A stretch of DNA of 64,000 nucleotides, taken from assembly GCF_019139815.1 (NCBI RefSeq), contig NZ_CP077079.1, positions 1,240,001 through 1,304,000 of the forward strand. The letters are read 5' to 3'. This DNA is from Pseudomonas asgharzadehiana. Its GTDB lineage: Bacteria > Pseudomonadota > Gammaproteobacteria > Pseudomonadales > Pseudomonadaceae. The notes under the pieces are model-generated. The model searched no databases. It saw nothing but the letters and a program-made list of their open reading frames with translations, and was not told where the DNA came from. The position numbers and the translations under genes are program-made. Within the stretch, counting starts at the first letter, position 1; every line of letters starts with the position of its first letter. This document shows, one piece after another, positions 8,148 to 19,401 of the stretch.

Positions 8148-9257
8148 TCAGGAGCCTTTGTTGCCTTTTTCGTGCGCCGGGTCGTAGACCTTGGTCAGGT
8201 CGCCGCCCAGGCGGAAGGTCTTGAACGGCTGCATCCCGTGCTTGCGCTCGATCACATCCGGGGCGCAGGTGTAGAGGGTGCAGAACGGCTCAAGCCAGGC
8301 ATATTTCATGTCCTCCTTGAGGTCCTTCATGTCCTGTTCCTTGCCGTTCTTCTGCTCGAAGATCTCCGGGTCCTTGACCCCGGCCAGCACTTTGTCGCCC
8401 AGGCGCTTGAGCGCGCTGTTGTTTTCCTGGCGCAGGTCGACACCGTTGACCAAGGCAAAACTGGCGATCATCGACAGCGGCGGCAGGGCGTAGTTGTGGT
8501 ACGACAAGGCGCGTTGCTGACGCTTCAATTCGTTAGGCAAAAAGCCCTGGTCGTCGACTTGATTGACGCCGACCTTGTATTCCTTGACGGCCCAATCAAA
8601 CAGGTCGCGACGGTTGGTGGCGATAGAGGTCGCCATCACCGACCAGGCGGCCCAGTAGGAGTGGTTGTTGGTTTTTTCCAGCGGCAGGTTGTCCCAGTCG
8701 CTCACCACCTGATCGGCCAGTTTGTTGAACCAGGCTTCGATCAATTGGGACTCCTGCTGGTGGTTGGCCAACGGGTGCGAGTCAGAGAATTTCAGGCGCA
8801 CATAGGCCGAGGCCATGCTGCCCAGCGCCCATTTGCGCATGGATTTACCGGTGTGGTTGAAGTCCTTGGACATCAACGCGTCGGCCTTGGCCCACGACAC
8901 CAGCCAGTTCAGCGTGCATTCGAGCTGCTCCGGGCGGCCGTCGCGCATGAACTGCATCACGCGCTTGCTGGTGTCTTTTTCCAGCTTGGTGATGTCGGCG
9001 GTGCTGTCGCGAAAGGCTTTTTCCGACTGCACGTTCAGCGTCGAACGGGCCTTGTCGGAGCCTTCGTACTTGCTGCGAAATTGCAGTGGCCCGGTATAGG
9101 GCGTCGGCATGCTGTCGCAGCTTTCCTTGGCGGCGCCGGTCTTGAGCGATTCGATCGGTGCGAAGTAGCCCTGGGGCGGACGCAGCGGGGCGGCGGCGTT
9201 GGCTGCGCCGGCGAAGATCGCCAGGCCCAGTAACGATGGAATCCATAACTTCTGCAT
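8148..9257 (-). CDS. algL: Alginate lyase AlgL (poly-mannuronate lyase)
   Basis: A 369-residue periplasmic lyase that degrades alginate left in the periplasm by beta-elimination. A signal peptide ([21 protein letters not shown]) is followed by an alpha-barrel with the family signature NNHSYWAAW carrying the catalytic histidine. The ATG at 9257 was chosen because TGAGGTTACTT precedes it and the signal peptide starts there; an ATG four codons earlier overlaps the algX stop as ATGA. Length fits the family. Confidence 0.97.
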   Translation of the reverse strand: MQKLWIPSLLGLAIFAGAANAAAPLRPPQGYFAPIESLKTGAAKESCDSMPTPYTGPLQFRSKYEGSDKARSTLNVQSEKAFRDSTADITKLEKDTSKRVMQFMRDGRPEQLECTLNWLVSWAKADALMSKDFNHTGKSMRKWALGSMASAYVRLKFSDSHPLANHQQESQLIEAWFNKLADQVVSDWDNLPLEKTNNHSYWAAWSVMATSIATNRRDLFDWAVKEYKVGVNQVDDQGFLPNELKRQQRALSYHNYALPPLSMIASFALVNGVDLRQENNSALKRLGDKVLAGVKDPEIFEQKNGKEQDMKDLKEDMKYAWLEPFCTLYTCAPDVIERKHGMQPFKTFRLGGDLTKVYDPAHEKGNKGS

Positions 9258-9265
9258 AAGTAACC

Positions 9266-10714
9266 TCATTGCCCGAGTGAGGCGGTTTTTTGGCCGCCGC
9301 TTGGGAATACGTTGCGTGTGCAAATTTTCGCTTCGACCTTCTGCGCGGCCTGGCCCGCTTCCGGGCCCTGGACTTCCACGGCCAGCAGGTTCTGCGCGGC
9401 CCAGTCTTCGTCGGTGCGCAGTTCAAAGGCGAAACGCCCGTCTGTTTCGGATGTTTCGGGTTTCTCGATCTTGATGTCCTCGTGGCGCCCGTTCATGTAC
9501 CAGAGGGTGGCTTGCAGGGTTTTCACCGACGGGTCGGCAAAGCGGATATCGACCTGGTGGTTGGCATTACGCAGGTCTTTGTTCGAACTGTTGACCATCA
9601 ATTCGTTCTTGCCGGGTTTGAGCGTGGTGCTGGCCGACATCTGCGCGGACTTGCCTTCACAGCCGTTGTCGAGCAGCGCCATCATCTGGCGGTAGATGGT
9701 TTCCTGGTCCAGGCGGTACAGCGGCGAGAATTCCCAGATGAGGATCTTCGGCGGGTTTTTCTGGAATTCTTCGCTGCCCAGGTACTGGATCATCGAACCT
9801 TCCAGGCCGCCGCCGGGGAACGCGACGTTGAGGATGTCGGCGCCGATTTCCTCTTCCAGGAACCCGGCAAAGTTGTAGTTCTTGCCGCTGTGGCTGGTGC
9901 CCACCAGGGTGATCTGTGGGTTGCCCGAATCACCGAACAGGTCGCCGTCGCCCGCTTCGCCCTTGGGCTCGGTGGTGAACTGGTCCATGTACTGGATCGC
10001 GTAACTGGTGCCGCACAGTTGCCCGGCCATGTTGTGCAGGGTGCCTGTCTTGCCCATGCGCCCGGAGCGTTTGGTCTCGAATTCGCGCTTGGGAATCTCG
10101 GCATATTCGGGCATCTGCTTGACCTTGGCCGCGACGATTTTCGCGGTGCGCTGGGCGCCGTATGGGGTCCAGTGCTGGTCGCCACGGAAGTAGAAGTCGT
10201 GGGCCGGCAGTTCATCCGGCAGTTGCTCATTGGTCAATGGCGACAGGTCCGGCACTACGTAGCCCATCTTGGCGAAACGGCCGAGCATGGTTTTGTAGTT
10301 ACCCAAGGCCTTGTCGAAATCGAACTTGGCTTTTTCCTCGGGGTTGAGCTTGTTGCGGTTCACCAGGCCACGGGTCGGCTGGTAGACCACCACCAGTTCC
10401 ACGCCCTTGCTCTTGAACGCATCGTGCAACTGTTGCATGCGCTTGTAGCCGGCCGGGGTGGTGTCGAATTCGGTGCGCAGGTCTTCCTGGGTACGGAACA
10501 ACCAGTCGCCCTGGGCTTGTACCAGGGTGGTGAAGTTCTGCTGGTAGCGCGTGGTGTAGTTCTTCGCGTCATGGGCGGCCGGGCACAGGCTGCAGCACGG
10601 TTCGGCGGTGAACGTGGGGGCTTTGACTTCATCGGCGCGCACGCCCTGGCTGGCCGCGAGCAGGCCGAGGGTCAGACCCGAGAGGCTCAGCAATTTGATC
10701 ATGTGTGGGTGCAT
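9266..10714 (-). CDS. algX: Alginate O-acetyltransferase / biosynthesis protein AlgX
   Basis: A 482-residue periplasmic protein with a signal peptide ([20 protein letters not shown]), an SGNH-like catalytic domain and a C-terminal carbohydrate-binding domain. The catalytic pair lies in RGDQHW (Asp179, His181) and the nucleophile in GTSHSG (Ser274), each offset by five from the known P. aeruginosa residues. It transfers acetyl groups to the polymer and belongs to the periplasmic complex with AlgK. The ATG at 10714 is nine bases after GAGG; another ATG three codons upstream is less well placed. Confidence 0.97.
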   Translation of the reverse strand: MHPHMIKLLSLSGLTLGLLAASQGVRADEVKAPTFTAEPCCSLCPAAHDAKNYTTRYQQNFTTLVQAQGDWLFRTQEDLRTEFDTTPAGYKRMQQLHDAFKSKGVELVVVYQPTRGLVNRNKLNPEEKAKFDFDKALGNYKTMLGRFAKMGYVVPDLSPLTNEQLPDELPAHDFYFRGDQHWTPYGAQRTAKIVAAKVKQMPEYAEIPKREFETKRSGRMGKTGTLHNMAGQLCGTSYAIQYMDQFTTEPKGEAGDGDLFGDSGNPQITLVGTSHSGKNYNFAGFLEEEIGADILNVAFPGGGLEGSMIQYLGSEEFQKNPPKILIWEFSPLYRLDQETIYRQMMALLDNGCEGKSAQMSASTTLKPGKNELMVNSSNKDLRNANHQVDIRFADPSVKTLQATLWYMNGRHEDIKIEKPETSETDGRFAFELRTDEDWAAQNLLAVEVQGPEAGQAAQKVEAKICTRNVFPSGGQKTASLGQ

Positions 10715-10725
10715 AAGGGTCATCC

Positions 10726-12303
10726 TCAGTCCTGCATTTCGGTCTGGCGTTCGACAGGGTCGATCAGCACGGCTTTCTGCTGGCGTACCAGCAGGTCGAG
10801 AATTTCTTCCTGGCGATCGCCAAGGATGCCGGAGAAGCTGATACCGCTGGATTTGGTCGGGGCCAGCATCGACACGCGATACAGTTCGATGCTCAGCGGC
10901 GAGTCGATCGACAGCGGCCCACTGCCGTTACCCGCCAGCTCACCGCCGACCACGATCAGCGAGACCTTGGCGTCGAACGGGTCGAGCGCGATGTCGCGGT
11001 CGGTGTCGGTCAAATCCTTGATGTGGCCGTATACGCCGGTCAGGCCGTTGGCCATGGCGGTGTTCTCGTACAGCTTGATGTTCACGCTGTTGCGCACGCG
11101 GATGCCGTGGCGACGGTTGCTGATCACCTTGTTGCCCCACAGCAGGTTGTCACCGCTCTCATAGAGGGTGATGCCGTCGGTGTGGTTGCGGTAGATCTCG
11201 TTGTCGGCGATCAGGTTGTTCACGCTGTTACGGTCGATCACCAGGCCCGAGAGTTTGTTCTCGTAGCTGCGGTTGTTGAAGATGAAACTGTCGTTCACTT
11301 CCCGCGAGATGATGATGCCGTGCTTCTTCTTGGTGCCGTAGACGGTGTTGTCCGCGATGATCAGGCCGTGGGAACGGTCGTGGGGGTCAATGCCGTAGAC
11401 GATGTTGTCTTTGTAGGTGTTGCCCTTGATCACAAAGCCGGTGGTCTCGTAGCAGTAGAAGCCGTACCACATGTCCGAGAATTCGGAATCAATGATCCAG
11501 CCGGTCGGTTCCGGGCGCTTGAGCACCTTGGCCATGTTCGGCGTGTACTGGGAAATACTCACCCCGTACGACTTACTGTTGGCGTAGCCGAAACTGGCCA
11601 TCTTGCTGTTGGCGATGTAGGTCTCGGTGCCACCCCACGCCAGCAGGAACGGGCGGAATTCCTTGGGAGACTTGAACAGCGCCGGGCCGTTGGCCTTCTC
11701 GTCCCAACCGGTGATTTTGGTGTCGCGCACAAACAGCTGGCCGTCGTTGATCAGGAACGAACCGGCTTGCTGGGACAGGCGCAGCTCCTGGGTCTTTTTA
11801 TCGATTTCCAGGATGCCTTTGCGCCCCACCACAATCGGCAACTTGGCCAGGAACACGCCCGGCGAGGTTTCGCTGAGGTACTGCTTGGGCACTTTGCCCA
11901 GCAGGTCCTTGAGGTTCATGTAGCCGTCGTCAACGAAGATCGCCTGTGGAATGCCGTGCTGGCGCACCACCCACTCGGCCATCTTGTTATCGCCGCCGAT
12001 AAAGTCCTTGAGCGCGTCTTCCTGCATCATGCGGCGGATGCTGATTTTGCCCGGCTTGCCGCGCACGATCTTTTTCTCGATGGCGGCGCCGGTGTAGCCC
12101 GACAGGTCCGGCAGCGCAGGCTTGGCCATTTCCAGCGGCGCGGTGGGCGGGCTGGAAATGGTGTAAGTCTTGGCCTGTTGCAGTTCTTTGGCGATGGTCG
12201 GCGCCTTGACCTGCGGCTCTACATTGGCCATGGCCGAAGTGCTGGCCAGCAGCATGGCTGCAACCAGCAGGCTGACCGAGCCTTTGAAGGCGTGAGGATT
12301 CAT
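10726..12303 (-). CDS. algG: Mannuronan C5-epimerase AlgG
   Basis: A 525-residue periplasmic enzyme converting mannuronate to guluronate in the polymer. A signal peptide at the N-terminus is followed by a long right-handed beta-helix rich in short repeated turns (DNTVYGTKKKHGI, NRSYENKLSG and similar). The catalytic DPHDRSHG motif is intact. The ATG at 12303 has GGGAGCC upstream. It starts 14 bases after algE. Confidence 0.97.
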   Translation of the reverse strand: MNPHAFKGSVSLLVAAMLLASTSAMANVEPQVKAPTIAKELQQAKTYTISSPPTAPLEMAKPALPDLSGYTGAAIEKKIVRGKPGKISIRRMMQEDALKDFIGGDNKMAEWVVRQHGIPQAIFVDDGYMNLKDLLGKVPKQYLSETSPGVFLAKLPIVVGRKGILEIDKKTQELRLSQQAGSFLINDGQLFVRDTKITGWDEKANGPALFKSPKEFRPFLLAWGGTETYIANSKMASFGYANSKSYGVSISQYTPNMAKVLKRPEPTGWIIDSEFSDMWYGFYCYETTGFVIKGNTYKDNIVYGIDPHDRSHGLIIADNTVYGTKKKHGIIISREVNDSFIFNNRSYENKLSGLVIDRNSVNNLIADNEIYRNHTDGITLYESGDNLLWGNKVISNRRHGIRVRNSVNIKLYENTAMANGLTGVYGHIKDLTDTDRDIALDPFDAKVSLIVVGGELAGNGSGPLSIDSPLSIELYRVSMLAPTKSSGISFSGILGDRQEEILDLLVRQQKAVLIDPVERQTEMQD

Positions 12304-12317
12304 TGCGCAGGCTCCCA

Positions 12318-13805
12318 TCAGAATCGCCAGACCACGTCGACAAAGGCGCGGTGCATGTAAGAGTCGACTTGGTTGCCATAGGCATCGCCCGGTTTGAACA
12401 CGCCCGCACGCAAGCGCACCAGGGCCGACGGTTCGTCGATCGACTGGCTCAGCGCGGCAGGCAGCAAGCCTTTCTTGAAGTACTTGGTGACCACCAGGTC
12501 CATCTCCTGGCCCAGGTCTTTCTTGCCGTCTTCCAGCGGCAGGGACGTGCTGGACACAATCGCGCCGGTCACGTCATCGGTGTTGTTCTGCACCGCATCG
12601 ATCCCGTTGCTGCCCACCGGCTTGTTGCCGTCGACGCGCCAGAACTTGTGGTACACCAGGCTGGCGTCATAGTCCTCGCGCAGTTGCCAGGAACCGAACA
12701 GACTCATGGACTGCATGTTGTTCATCTCGCCACGGAACGCTTCGCCGAAGCGGTGTACGCGGGACTGGGTGCCGGTCCAGTTCGAGCGGTTGCTTTGCAG
12801 GCCGTTCTGCTCGTACTCGGCGCTGGCGCGCGAATACGCCGCGCCCACTTGCCACTGCGGGTCCAGACGCAGGCGGATGCCCAGGTCGGTGGCCCAACCG
12901 CTCACGTCATCGCTGCGCTTGGCATTGGCGGGGCGGCTGCCGTCGGTGGTCAAGGCATTGACCTTGTCGCGGTCGCCCTGCATGCCGGTGATGCTGGCCC
13001 AGTAGTTGACGGTGTTGGTGTTGCGCCAGTTGTAGGCGTCGCTGTTGGCTTCGATGCCGAGCCAGGTCAGGTCGCCGTTCTCGCGCTTGTCCAGCGAGTC
13101 GGTGGGCACGCCCGGTTGCGGGTAGTCGAGCTTGCCGTTGTCATGGGTGTGGTGACCGCGCAGGCCGATCCACTGGCCCGGCGTCCACTGGTAGGACGCG
13201 TCGGCGTAAAGGTGCTGGCGGTCCTTGTCGACCGGCGACAGCTCCTTGAGGTCGGTGCGGTATTCGCTGAAACGTTCGGCGACGCCCACATTGGCCTTGA
13301 GCAAGGTGGTGTCGAAGGTCCAGTTCAGTGCTTCGATGTTGGTGTCGCGCCATTGGCCGTCGTCATTGCGCAGACGCTGGCGGCCGAGCTTGAGGATCTC
13401 GCCGGGGTAGGGCGTAAAGCCGCTGTAGCCGACCCAGAACTCGCGCATGGCCAGGTAGTTTTTCTTGGTCTTGCGGTCGCTGTTGCTGGTCTGCTGGTTT
13501 TCGTCATCGGCCGACTGTTGCAGGGTGTCGGTCTCGATGATGTCGCTGGAAGCAACGGCCTGGCCCATGGCGTAGGCGCTCCAGTTGCCGCTTTCGCCGT
13601 AGACCCACGGGCGCAGGTCGATACCCACGCCGTTGACGTCGCCGCCTTTTTGCGTGCCGAGGTCACGGTCGTCTTCGGACTGGCCGGTGATTTTGACTTC
13701 CAGGCCGAAGTTCTTGGCTTCGGTCAGCGCGGCCAGGGTCGGGCACGACCACAGCAGGGCGAAGGTCAGGCCGATACCGGCCTTGACGAATGGATTGAGC
13801 TTCAT
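12318..13805 (-). CDS. algE: Outer-membrane alginate export porin AlgE
   Basis: A 495-residue outer-membrane beta-barrel through which alginate leaves the cell. A signal peptide (about residues 1-25, ending LAALTEA) is followed by alternating amphipathic strands rich in W, Y and charged residues ([15 protein letters not shown] and so on), ending in a C-terminal aromatic residue (VVWRF) typical of barrels inserted by the BAM machinery. Its ATG overlaps the algK stop (ATGA), and GAGGAATCCCT supplies the ribosome site. Confidence 0.97.
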   Translation of the reverse strand: MKLNPFVKAGIGLTFALLWSCPTLAALTEAKNFGLEVKITGQSEDDRDLGTQKGGDVNGVGIDLRPWVYGESGNWSAYAMGQAVASSDIIETDTLQQSADDENQQTSNSDRKTKKNYLAMREFWVGYSGFTPYPGEILKLGRQRLRNDDGQWRDTNIEALNWTFDTTLLKANVGVAERFSEYRTDLKELSPVDKDRQHLYADASYQWTPGQWIGLRGHHTHDNGKLDYPQPGVPTDSLDKRENGDLTWLGIEANSDAYNWRNTNTVNYWASITGMQGDRDKVNALTTDGSRPANAKRSDDVSGWATDLGIRLRLDPQWQVGAAYSRASAEYEQNGLQSNRSNWTGTQSRVHRFGEAFRGEMNNMQSMSLFGSWQLREDYDASLVYHKFWRVDGNKPVGSNGIDAVQNNTDDVTGAIVSSTSLPLEDGKKDLGQEMDLVVTKYFKKGLLPAALSQSIDEPSALVRLRAGVFKPGDAYGNQVDSYMHRAFVDVVWRF

Positions 13806-15307
13806 AGGGATTCCTCGCCGTCGTCTTCTTCATCCAGGGCGTGCAGTTGCAACGTGCTCTGGGCCAGGGTGCCGCGCGCGGCCAGTTCCTGTTGCACCAG
13901 GCGTTGGCCTTGGGCGCGTTGTTCCGGCGTCAGCGGCGCTTCGAGCTGGGCGGCCAGGTCGTTGGCTTCCGGGGTGTCCTGGGCCTTGGCCAACTGGCTG
14001 AAGACGTAGGCGTTCAATGGGTCAGGCTTGGTGCCCTTACCCTGGGAAAACAGTTGGGCGATGGCGAAATCGGCGCTGTTCTGGCCGTTGCGCGCAGCGG
14101 TGAGCAAGTGGTCCAGGGCCTTTTGCGGGTAGACCTTGCCCAGGTAGCCACGTCGGTAGATCTGGCCGAGGTAGTAATCGGCGGCCACTTCACGGCCCAC
14201 GGCTTTTTCGAAGTGCGCTTCGGCGGCCTTGGCGTCTGCCGGTACCCACTTGCCTTCGTAGTAGAGCTTGCCCAGCAGCAACTCGGCGCGCGGCTGGTCG
14301 GCGGCGCGACCGTTGTCGAGGTACTTCATCATCTGGTCGACGTCGCCCAGTTCGGGGAAGTCGTAGAGCAGTTGCGCCAGGCTGACCCAGGATGCCGGGT
14401 AGCCAGGGGCGATTTTTTCCAGCAGGGCCTGGGCGGTTTTCTCGTCCGGGGTACCCAGGGTGGCATCGCCCAGCACGCGGGCGACGCTGTCGACACGTTG
14501 TGCGGTGACGGTGCCGCGGCTGTAGCCTGCTTCCATTTGCTTGAGCAGTTCGGCCTGTTGTTCCGGTTGCTGTTTTTTCTGGTAAACCGTGGCCAGTTCG
14601 ACGTAGCAGATGTCGGTGGTGTTCAGCGCGGCTTTGCAGATGCGCTCCACGTCATCCAAGTGCTGGTCGTAGGTGCCCTGGGTGCGATACAGCAGCACCT
14701 GGGCCAGGCCGGCTTCCGGGTAGCCGGCGGCTTGCCATTTTGTGATCTGCTGCTGGGCATTCACGTTCGGGAAGCTGTGCGGGTATTGCAGGTACAGCAT
14801 CGCCAGCGGAATCAGGGTATTGCCTTCGCCATTGGCAAAGGCTTTTTTCAGCAGGGTTTCGGCTTCATGGTGCTCGGCTTCGGTGCTGCCGGGCTTGGCC
14901 ACCAGCAGGCGACCCAGGCGGGCCTGGGCACGCGGCGAGGTGTCGGCCGCCGCACGGTAAGTGGCTTCAGCCTGCTTGATTTGCGCAGGATCGCGGGTGC
15001 CGACCTGGATATCGGCCAGGCCTACCTGGGCTTCGCTGTACCCCAGCGCTGCCAGTTGCTGGTAATTCTGTTGAGCGGTGACGGTGTCGCCACGCTTCAA
15101 CGCTTCGTTGGCTAAACGCTGATCTGGCAAACCGGCACAACCGGCCAGGCTCACCGCAATAGCCAGCAACGCCACCGAACCCATGTGAGAGGAGCTTTGC
15201 TCCCGCTGCAGGCGACTCGGTGCGTCAGGCAAACCGCGCTGATCCCATCGCGAGCAAGCCCGCTCCCACAGGGACTGTGGCGTTTTTGAGAGAGTCATCA
15301 CAGGCAT
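13802..15307 (-). CDS. algK: Alginate secretion lipoprotein AlgK, with REP sequence in its 5' end
   Basis: A TPR/Sel1-like outer-membrane lipoprotein that scaffolds the alginate secretion complex and binds AlgX. From about residue 60 it is built of helical repeats ([29 protein letters not shown] and similar). The lipobox LAGC places the acylated cysteine at residue 57, with the hydrophobic core beginning at Met42. Residues 8-41 are a charged, non-signal-like stretch encoded by an inverted REP pair, making the protein about 30 residues longer than expected for AlgK. Translation from Met42 (base 15184) would give an ordinary lipoprotein signal peptide but lacks a clear ribosome site; 15307 and 15298 both lie near GCGAGG. 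Confidence 0.93.
   Translation of the reverse strand: MPVMTLSKTPQSLWERACSRWDQRGLPDAPSRLQREQSSSHMGSVALLAIAVSLAGCAGLPDQRLANEALKRGDTVTAQQNYQQLAALGYSEAQVGLADIQVGTRDPAQIKQAEATYRAAADTSPRAQARLGRLLVAKPGSTEAEHHEAETLLKKAFANGEGNTLIPLAMLYLQYPHSFPNVNAQQQITKWQAAGYPEAGLAQVLLYRTQGTYDQHLDDVERICKAALNTTDICYVELATVYQKKQQPEQQAELLKQMEAGYSRGTVTAQRVDSVARVLGDATLGTPDEKTAQALLEKIAPGYPASWVSLAQLLYDFPELGDVDQMMKYLDNGRAADQPRAELLLGKLYYEGKWVPADAKAAEAHFEKAVGREVAADYYLGQIYRRGYLGKVYPQKALDHLLTAARNGQNSADFAIAQLFSQGKGTKPDPLNAYVFSQLAKAQDTPEANDLAAQLEAPLTPEQRAQGQRLVQQELAARGTLAQSTLQLHALDEEDDGEESL
15185..15275. repeat. Inverted REP pair lying within the algK reading frame
   Basis: TCCCATCGCGAGCAAGCCCG (from 15243) continuing into CTCCCACAGGGA is a full REP unit, and the stretch from 15183 (ATGTGAGAGGAGCTTTGCTC) is a degenerate unit in the opposite orientation. 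Both are in frame with algK and encode its residues of about 11-42. Confidence 0.85.
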
Positions 15308-15315
15308 GTCCTCGC

Positions 15316-16482
15316 TTACAGACCGTGAGCCATGGCTTTGTCGATCAGCCAGTTCAGGGAAGGGCCGCGGTCGCTGGTCACTTCGACCGGGCGGCCGGCG
15401 TAGGTGCTGTCCAGCGGTGCATCAGGCTTGATCTGTACACGGATGTCGGAGGACAAGTCGGCGCTGTTCAGGCTGGTGCTGCTGACGATGGTGCCGGTGC
15501 GCACTTGCTCTTCGTCGGCGACCTGGAAGGTCACCGGAGTGCCTGGGCGCACGTCGCCAAACTGGCGATAGGTGAAGCGTGCTTCGACGTTGGCCTGGCT
15601 GCCGCGTGGCACCAACTGGAAGATCACATCGCCCTTGCTGGCGTACTGGCCGTCGGCGACCAGTTGCTGGGCGACCACGCAATCGCACGGCGAGGTCAGG
15701 GTGCCGGTCATTTGCTTGCCGAACAGTTCTTCAACCTTGGCCGGCTGCAGTTGGTCTTCGTCCAGGTGGCCCTTGAGCACATCCAGCATGCTGGTGCTGA
15801 AGGTTGCCAGCGGTGCGCCTTTGGCGGCGATCGCGTCACCTTTGAGCAGGCTTTGCACGGTGCCGTCGCGCGGCATGGTTACGTTCATGCCGGGTACGCT
15901 GACCAGGCCGGCCTGGGCGTGGCTGACGAAGTACATGCCATAAAGGGATTTGAAGATGAACCCGAACGCGGCCAGGCCGACCAGGAAAATCGCCAGGCTG
16001 AACGTCACGGCGCGCAGGCGGCCGAAAAAGCTCATGCCGCTGCCGCCGTCCTTGACCTTGCGCGCCTTGGTGAAATTGTCGCGTTGCAGGGTCGCCAGTA
16101 CATCGCCCATGGTCACGATGTCGCCGGACAAGTGCGAGGTGATCAGGTGGCGCAGGGTGGAAATGTCCTGGGCGTCGAGGTTCTGGAACTGGCAACCGGT
16201 GCGGCCGGTCTGGCGGTCATAGGAGCGGATCTGCAGCTCTACGTCCATGGCAAGGCCCAGGTTATCGATCACGAACTGCAGGCGGCCCTTGTGCACTTGG
16301 CCGATGGTGAGCGGCTGGGTGGCGGTGAAGGCCAGGCCGCCGGCGGACAGGTCGATTACCTTCGCCTCGGTCGGCGTGCGGTCGCTGTTGAAGAAGCGCA
16401 GCTTGGCCGGGATTTTCACCCGGGCGTGTTGGCGCTGAGCTTCGGATTCGTGGACAACGTTGGCGTTTACTTGGCTATTCAT
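15316..16482 (-). CDS. alg44: Alginate polymerisation c-di-GMP receptor Alg44
   Basis: A 388-residue inner-membrane protein that activates Alg8 when c-di-GMP binds. The N-terminal PilZ domain shows RQHAR (residues about 18-22) and DLSAGG (about 45-50), the two binding motifs. A single transmembrane segment follows at about 160-185 (FSLAIFLVGLAAFGFIF), then a periplasmic HlyD-like domain. GGAATTACACCCG precedes the ATG. It sits between alg8 and algK. Confidence 0.98.
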   Translation of the reverse strand: MNSQVNANVVHESEAQRQHARVKIPAKLRFFNSDRTPTEAKVIDLSAGGLAFTATQPLTIGQVHKGRLQFVIDNLGLAMDVELQIRSYDRQTGRTGCQFQNLDAQDISTLRHLITSHLSGDIVTMGDVLATLQRDNFTKARKVKDGGSGMSFFGRLRAVTFSLAIFLVGLAAFGFIFKSLYGMYFVSHAQAGLVSVPGMNVTMPRDGTVQSLLKGDAIAAKGAPLATFSTSMLDVLKGHLDEDQLQPAKVEELFGKQMTGTLTSPCDCVVAQQLVADGQYASKGDVIFQLVPRGSQANVEARFTYRQFGDVRPGTPVTFQVADEEQVRTGTIVSSTSLNSADLSSDIRVQIKPDAPLDSTYAGRPVEVTSDRGPSLNWLIDKAMAHGL

Positions 16483-16519
16483 CGGGTGTAATTCCTAGGT
16501 TAATTCAGGCTTGGCAGGG

Positions 16520-18001
16520 TCAGACCATCATCAGCAACACGGCAACGAAGATGCTGCCGGCGGAGAAGGTCATGGTCCGAGACGACCAGGTGTTGAACCA
16601 ACGTTGAAAGCTGGCCAAATCGCGGGTCAGTTTGGTGTCCTGGCGGGTCCAGGACTGTTGATCAAGGCGGAAGAACACGTAGATCTTCACCAGCGCGCCC
16701 ATGATCTGGTTGTAATAAAGAATCGCCGGGTAGGCGGGGCCGATTTTGTGGCCGGAGCACGACAGCAGCAGTGTGAGGATCAGGCGAGTGATGCCGATCC
16801 ACAGCAGGTACGCGAGGATGAACGCGCCGCCGTATTTGAAGGTGGCGATGACGGCCACGGTCAGGCCGAGCAGGGAGGTCCACATCGACACGCGCTGGTC
16901 GAACAGCACCACGCTGGTAAACAGGCCCAGGCGGCGTACACCCAGGCCCAGGGCACGGGAGTTCTGGCGCAGGTTGTTGCCGTACCAGCGGAACATCAAC
17001 TTGCGGCTGGCCTTGATAAAACTCTTTTCGGGCGGGTGTTCCACGGTGTTGATCGCGGCGTCGGGCACGTAGAACGTGTCGTAGCCCAGGCGCATCAGGC
17101 TGAACCAGCTGGACTTGTCATCACCGGTGAGAAATTTGAAGCGGCCCAGGCGCCAGTGTTGCAGCGAGTCGCTTTCCACGTCGGCGATAAAGCCGGGGTC
17201 GGTCACTACGCTGGCACGGAACACCGACATGCGACCGGTCATGGTCAGCACGCGCTTGGACAGGGCCATGGAGCACATGTTGATGTGGCGCTGGGCGAAG
17301 CGCAGTTTGTGCCACTCGCTCATGATGTAGCCGCCGCGTACTTCGCAGAATTCGTTGGTGGTCAGGCCACCGACGTTGCCGAACAGTTGGAACCACGGCA
17401 CGGTCTTGCGCACCACGCCCTCGGCGAGCACGGTGTCGCCGTCGATCACCGCAACCACGGCGCGGTCGTCCGGCAGGTGGCGGGAGATGGCACGGAAGCC
17501 GAAGGCCAGGCCGTCGCGCTTGCCGGTACCGGCGATACGCACGAAGTCGAGCTTGACGCGGTCGGGCGGGTTCAGCTTTTCCCAAAGGCTCTTGACCAGC
17601 AGCTCATCGGACATTTCCACCAGCGAGCAAACCACGGTAGTCGGGAAGCCGCAGTCGATGGCTTCGCGAATCACCGAGCTGTAGACCTGCGCGGTGGTTA
17701 GCGCATCGATGCGAAAACTGGTGACCATCAGGAACACGTGGGACGGGTCGGCGGCTTTGCCCAATTTGCGCACTTTGCGGCGCAGGTGCGGGTACACCAC
17801 ATACAGGAACAGCATGCCGCGAAAGAAATGCGTAGCACCCATCGAGTAGCGCCAGATACCCACGGCGCCAATCAGGAAAATAAAATTCTTCGACTCGGAG
17901 TCGAACGTACTCGCCGGCAACAGCAGGGCGAGACCCATCAGCAGGCTCAGGAAGAACAGCCAGCCGGCGGATTGGAGCAGTACGTGTTTTAACTTGGACA
18001 T
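16520..18001 (-). CDS. alg8: Alginate glycosyltransferase (polymerase) Alg8
   Basis: A 493-residue inner-membrane family 2 glycosyltransferase that polymerises GDP-mannuronate. Hydrophobic segments at the N-terminus ([20 protein letters not shown]) and C-terminus flank the catalytic domain, which carries the VIDGDT acidic motif and the later [10 protein letters not shown] segment. The ATG at 18001 matches the usual beginning of the protein (SKLKH...); one three codons upstream at 18010 is possible, and neither has a strong ribosome site. Confidence 0.97.
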   Translation of the reverse strand: MSKLKHVLLQSAGWLFFLSLLMGLALLLPASTFDSESKNFIFLIGAVGIWRYSMGATHFFRGMLFLYVVYPHLRRKVRKLGKAADPSHVFLMVTSFRIDALTTAQVYSSVIREAIDCGFPTTVVCSLVEMSDELLVKSLWEKLNPPDRVKLDFVRIAGTGKRDGLAFGFRAISRHLPDDRAVVAVIDGDTVLAEGVVRKTVPWFQLFGNVGGLTTNEFCEVRGGYIMSEWHKLRFAQRHINMCSMALSKRVLTMTGRMSVFRASVVTDPGFIADVESDSLQHWRLGRFKFLTGDDKSSWFSLMRLGYDTFYVPDAAINTVEHPPEKSFIKASRKLMFRWYGNNLRQNSRALGLGVRRLGLFTSVVLFDQRVSMWTSLLGLTVAVIATFKYGGAFILAYLLWIGITRLILTLLLSCSGHKIGPAYPAILYYNQIMGALVKIYVFFRLDQQSWTRQDTKLTRDLASFQRWFNTWSSRTMTFSAGSIFVAVLLMMV

Positions 18002-18084
18002 AAGCGTCATCCGAAGGTGAAGAAGGTTGCGCGCTGCACGTGCTGGGGATCAGGACACGTGCAGCGCGAAACTTGCCGTTGCTG

Positions 18085-19401
18085 TTACCAGCAAATGCCT
18101 TCGGTACGGCCGGTCGCGCTGGTGGCCTTGGACATGAAGCCCACCAGGTCGATCACTTGCTTGCCGTCCGGAGCGTTCTGCGCCAGGGCGCGGAATTTCT
18201 CGTCACGGTTGCCGAGGATGATCACGTCGGAGTTGTTGATCACGTCGTCGAAGTCCGAGTTGAGCAGGGACGACACGTGCGGGATCTTGCCTTCGATGTA
18301 GTCCTTGTTGGCCCCGTGTACACGGGCGTATTCGACGTTGCTGTCGTAGATGCTCAGGTCAAAGCCCTTGCCGATCAGCATTTCCGCCAGCTCTACCAGC
18401 GGGCTTTCGCGCAGGTCGTCGGTGCCGGCCTTGAAGCTCAGGCCCAGCAGGGCGACTTTGCGCTTGTCGTGGCTGGAGACGATGTCGAAGGCGTTCTGCA
18501 CCTGGGATTCGTTGCTGCGCATCAGCGAGTTGAGCAGTGGCGCTTCCACGTCCAGGGAGCTGGCGCGGTAGGTGAGGGCGCGCACGTCTTTGGGCAGGCA
18601 CGAACCGCCGAACGCGAAGCCAGGGCGCATGTAGTACTGGGACAGGTTGAGGGTCTTGTCCTGGCAGACCACTTCCATCACTTCACGGCCGTCGACGCCG
18701 ACGGCCTTGGCGATGTTGCCGATTTCGTTGGCGAAGGTCACTTTGGTGGCGTGCCACACGTTGCAGGTGTACTTGATCATTTCGGCCACGGCGATGTCCT
18801 TGCGGATGATCGGCGCGTCGAGTTCTTCGTACAGCGACTGCAGGACATCGCCGGAGGCTTTGTCGAACTCGCCGATAACGGTCATCGGAGGCAGGTCGTA
18901 GTCGGCGATGGCGGTGGATTCACGCAGGAATTCCGGGTTGACCGCGACGCCGAAGTCGACGCCGGCTTTCTTGCCGGAGCAGTCTTCGAGGATCGGGATC
19001 ACTACGTTCGCGACAGTGCCCGGCAGTACGGTGCTGCGCACCACCACGGTGTGGCGGGTGGCTTTGTCACGCAGGACAAAACCGATCTCGCGGCACACGG
19101 CTTCGATGTAGTCGAGTTCCAGGTCACCGTTTTTCTTGCTCGGCGTGCCGACGCAGATCATCGACAGGTCGGTATCGCGGATGGCTTCGGCGAAGTTGGT
19201 GGTACCACGCAGTCGACCGGTTGCGATGCCTTGGTTCAACAGTTCGCCCAGACCCGGTTCAACGATCGGCGATTTGCCGGCGTTGATCAGGTCGATCTTT
19301 TCCTTGGAGATGTCTACGCCGACCACGTCGTGGCCACGGGCAGACAGGCAACCGGCACAGACTGCGCCAACGTAACCCAAACCAAATATGCTGATGCGCA
19401 T
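18085..19401 (-). CDS. algD: GDP-mannose 6-dehydrogenase AlgD
   Basis: A 438-residue cytoplasmic NAD-dependent enzyme making GDP-mannuronate, the committed step to alginate. The N-terminal Rossmann motif is GLGYVGAVCAGCL; the catalytic cysteine lies in FGGSCLPKDVRAL at about residue 268; a C-terminal UDP/GDP-binding domain follows (SFKAGTDDLRESP). The ATG follows GAGGTAAATGCG. It is the first gene of the operon, with about 480 bases of transcribed leader predicted upstream. Confidence 0.98.
   Translation of the reverse strand: MRISIFGLGYVGAVCAGCLSARGHDVVGVDISKEKIDLINAGKSPIVEPGLGELLNQGIATGRLRGTTNFAEAIRDTDLSMICVGTPSKKNGDLELDYIEAVCREIGFVLRDKATRHTVVVRSTVLPGTVANVVIPILEDCSGKKAGVDFGVAVNPEFLRESTAIADYDLPPMTVIGEFDKASGDVLQSLYEELDAPIIRKDIAVAEMIKYTCNVWHATKVTFANEIGNIAKAVGVDGREVMEVVCQDKTLNLSQYYMRPGFAFGGSCLPKDVRALTYRASSLDVEAPLLNSLMRSNESQVQNAFDIVSSHDKRKVALLGLSFKAGTDDLRESPLVELAEMLIGKGFDLSIYDSNVEYARVHGANKDYIEGKIPHVSSLLNSDFDDVINNSDVIILGNRDEKFRALAQNAPDGKQVIDLVGFMSKATSATGRTEGICW

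Noticed and set aside
6435..9233. A long plus-strand open frame (932 codons) antisense to algI and algL
   Set aside because: It is an antisense shadow of two well-supported GC-rich genes; the translation is low in complexity, rich in His, Gln and Val, and matches no family.
9290..11164. A 624-codon plus-strand open frame opposite algX and algG
   Set aside because: Antisense to conserved genes with catalytic residues intact; no ribosome site or family resemblance.
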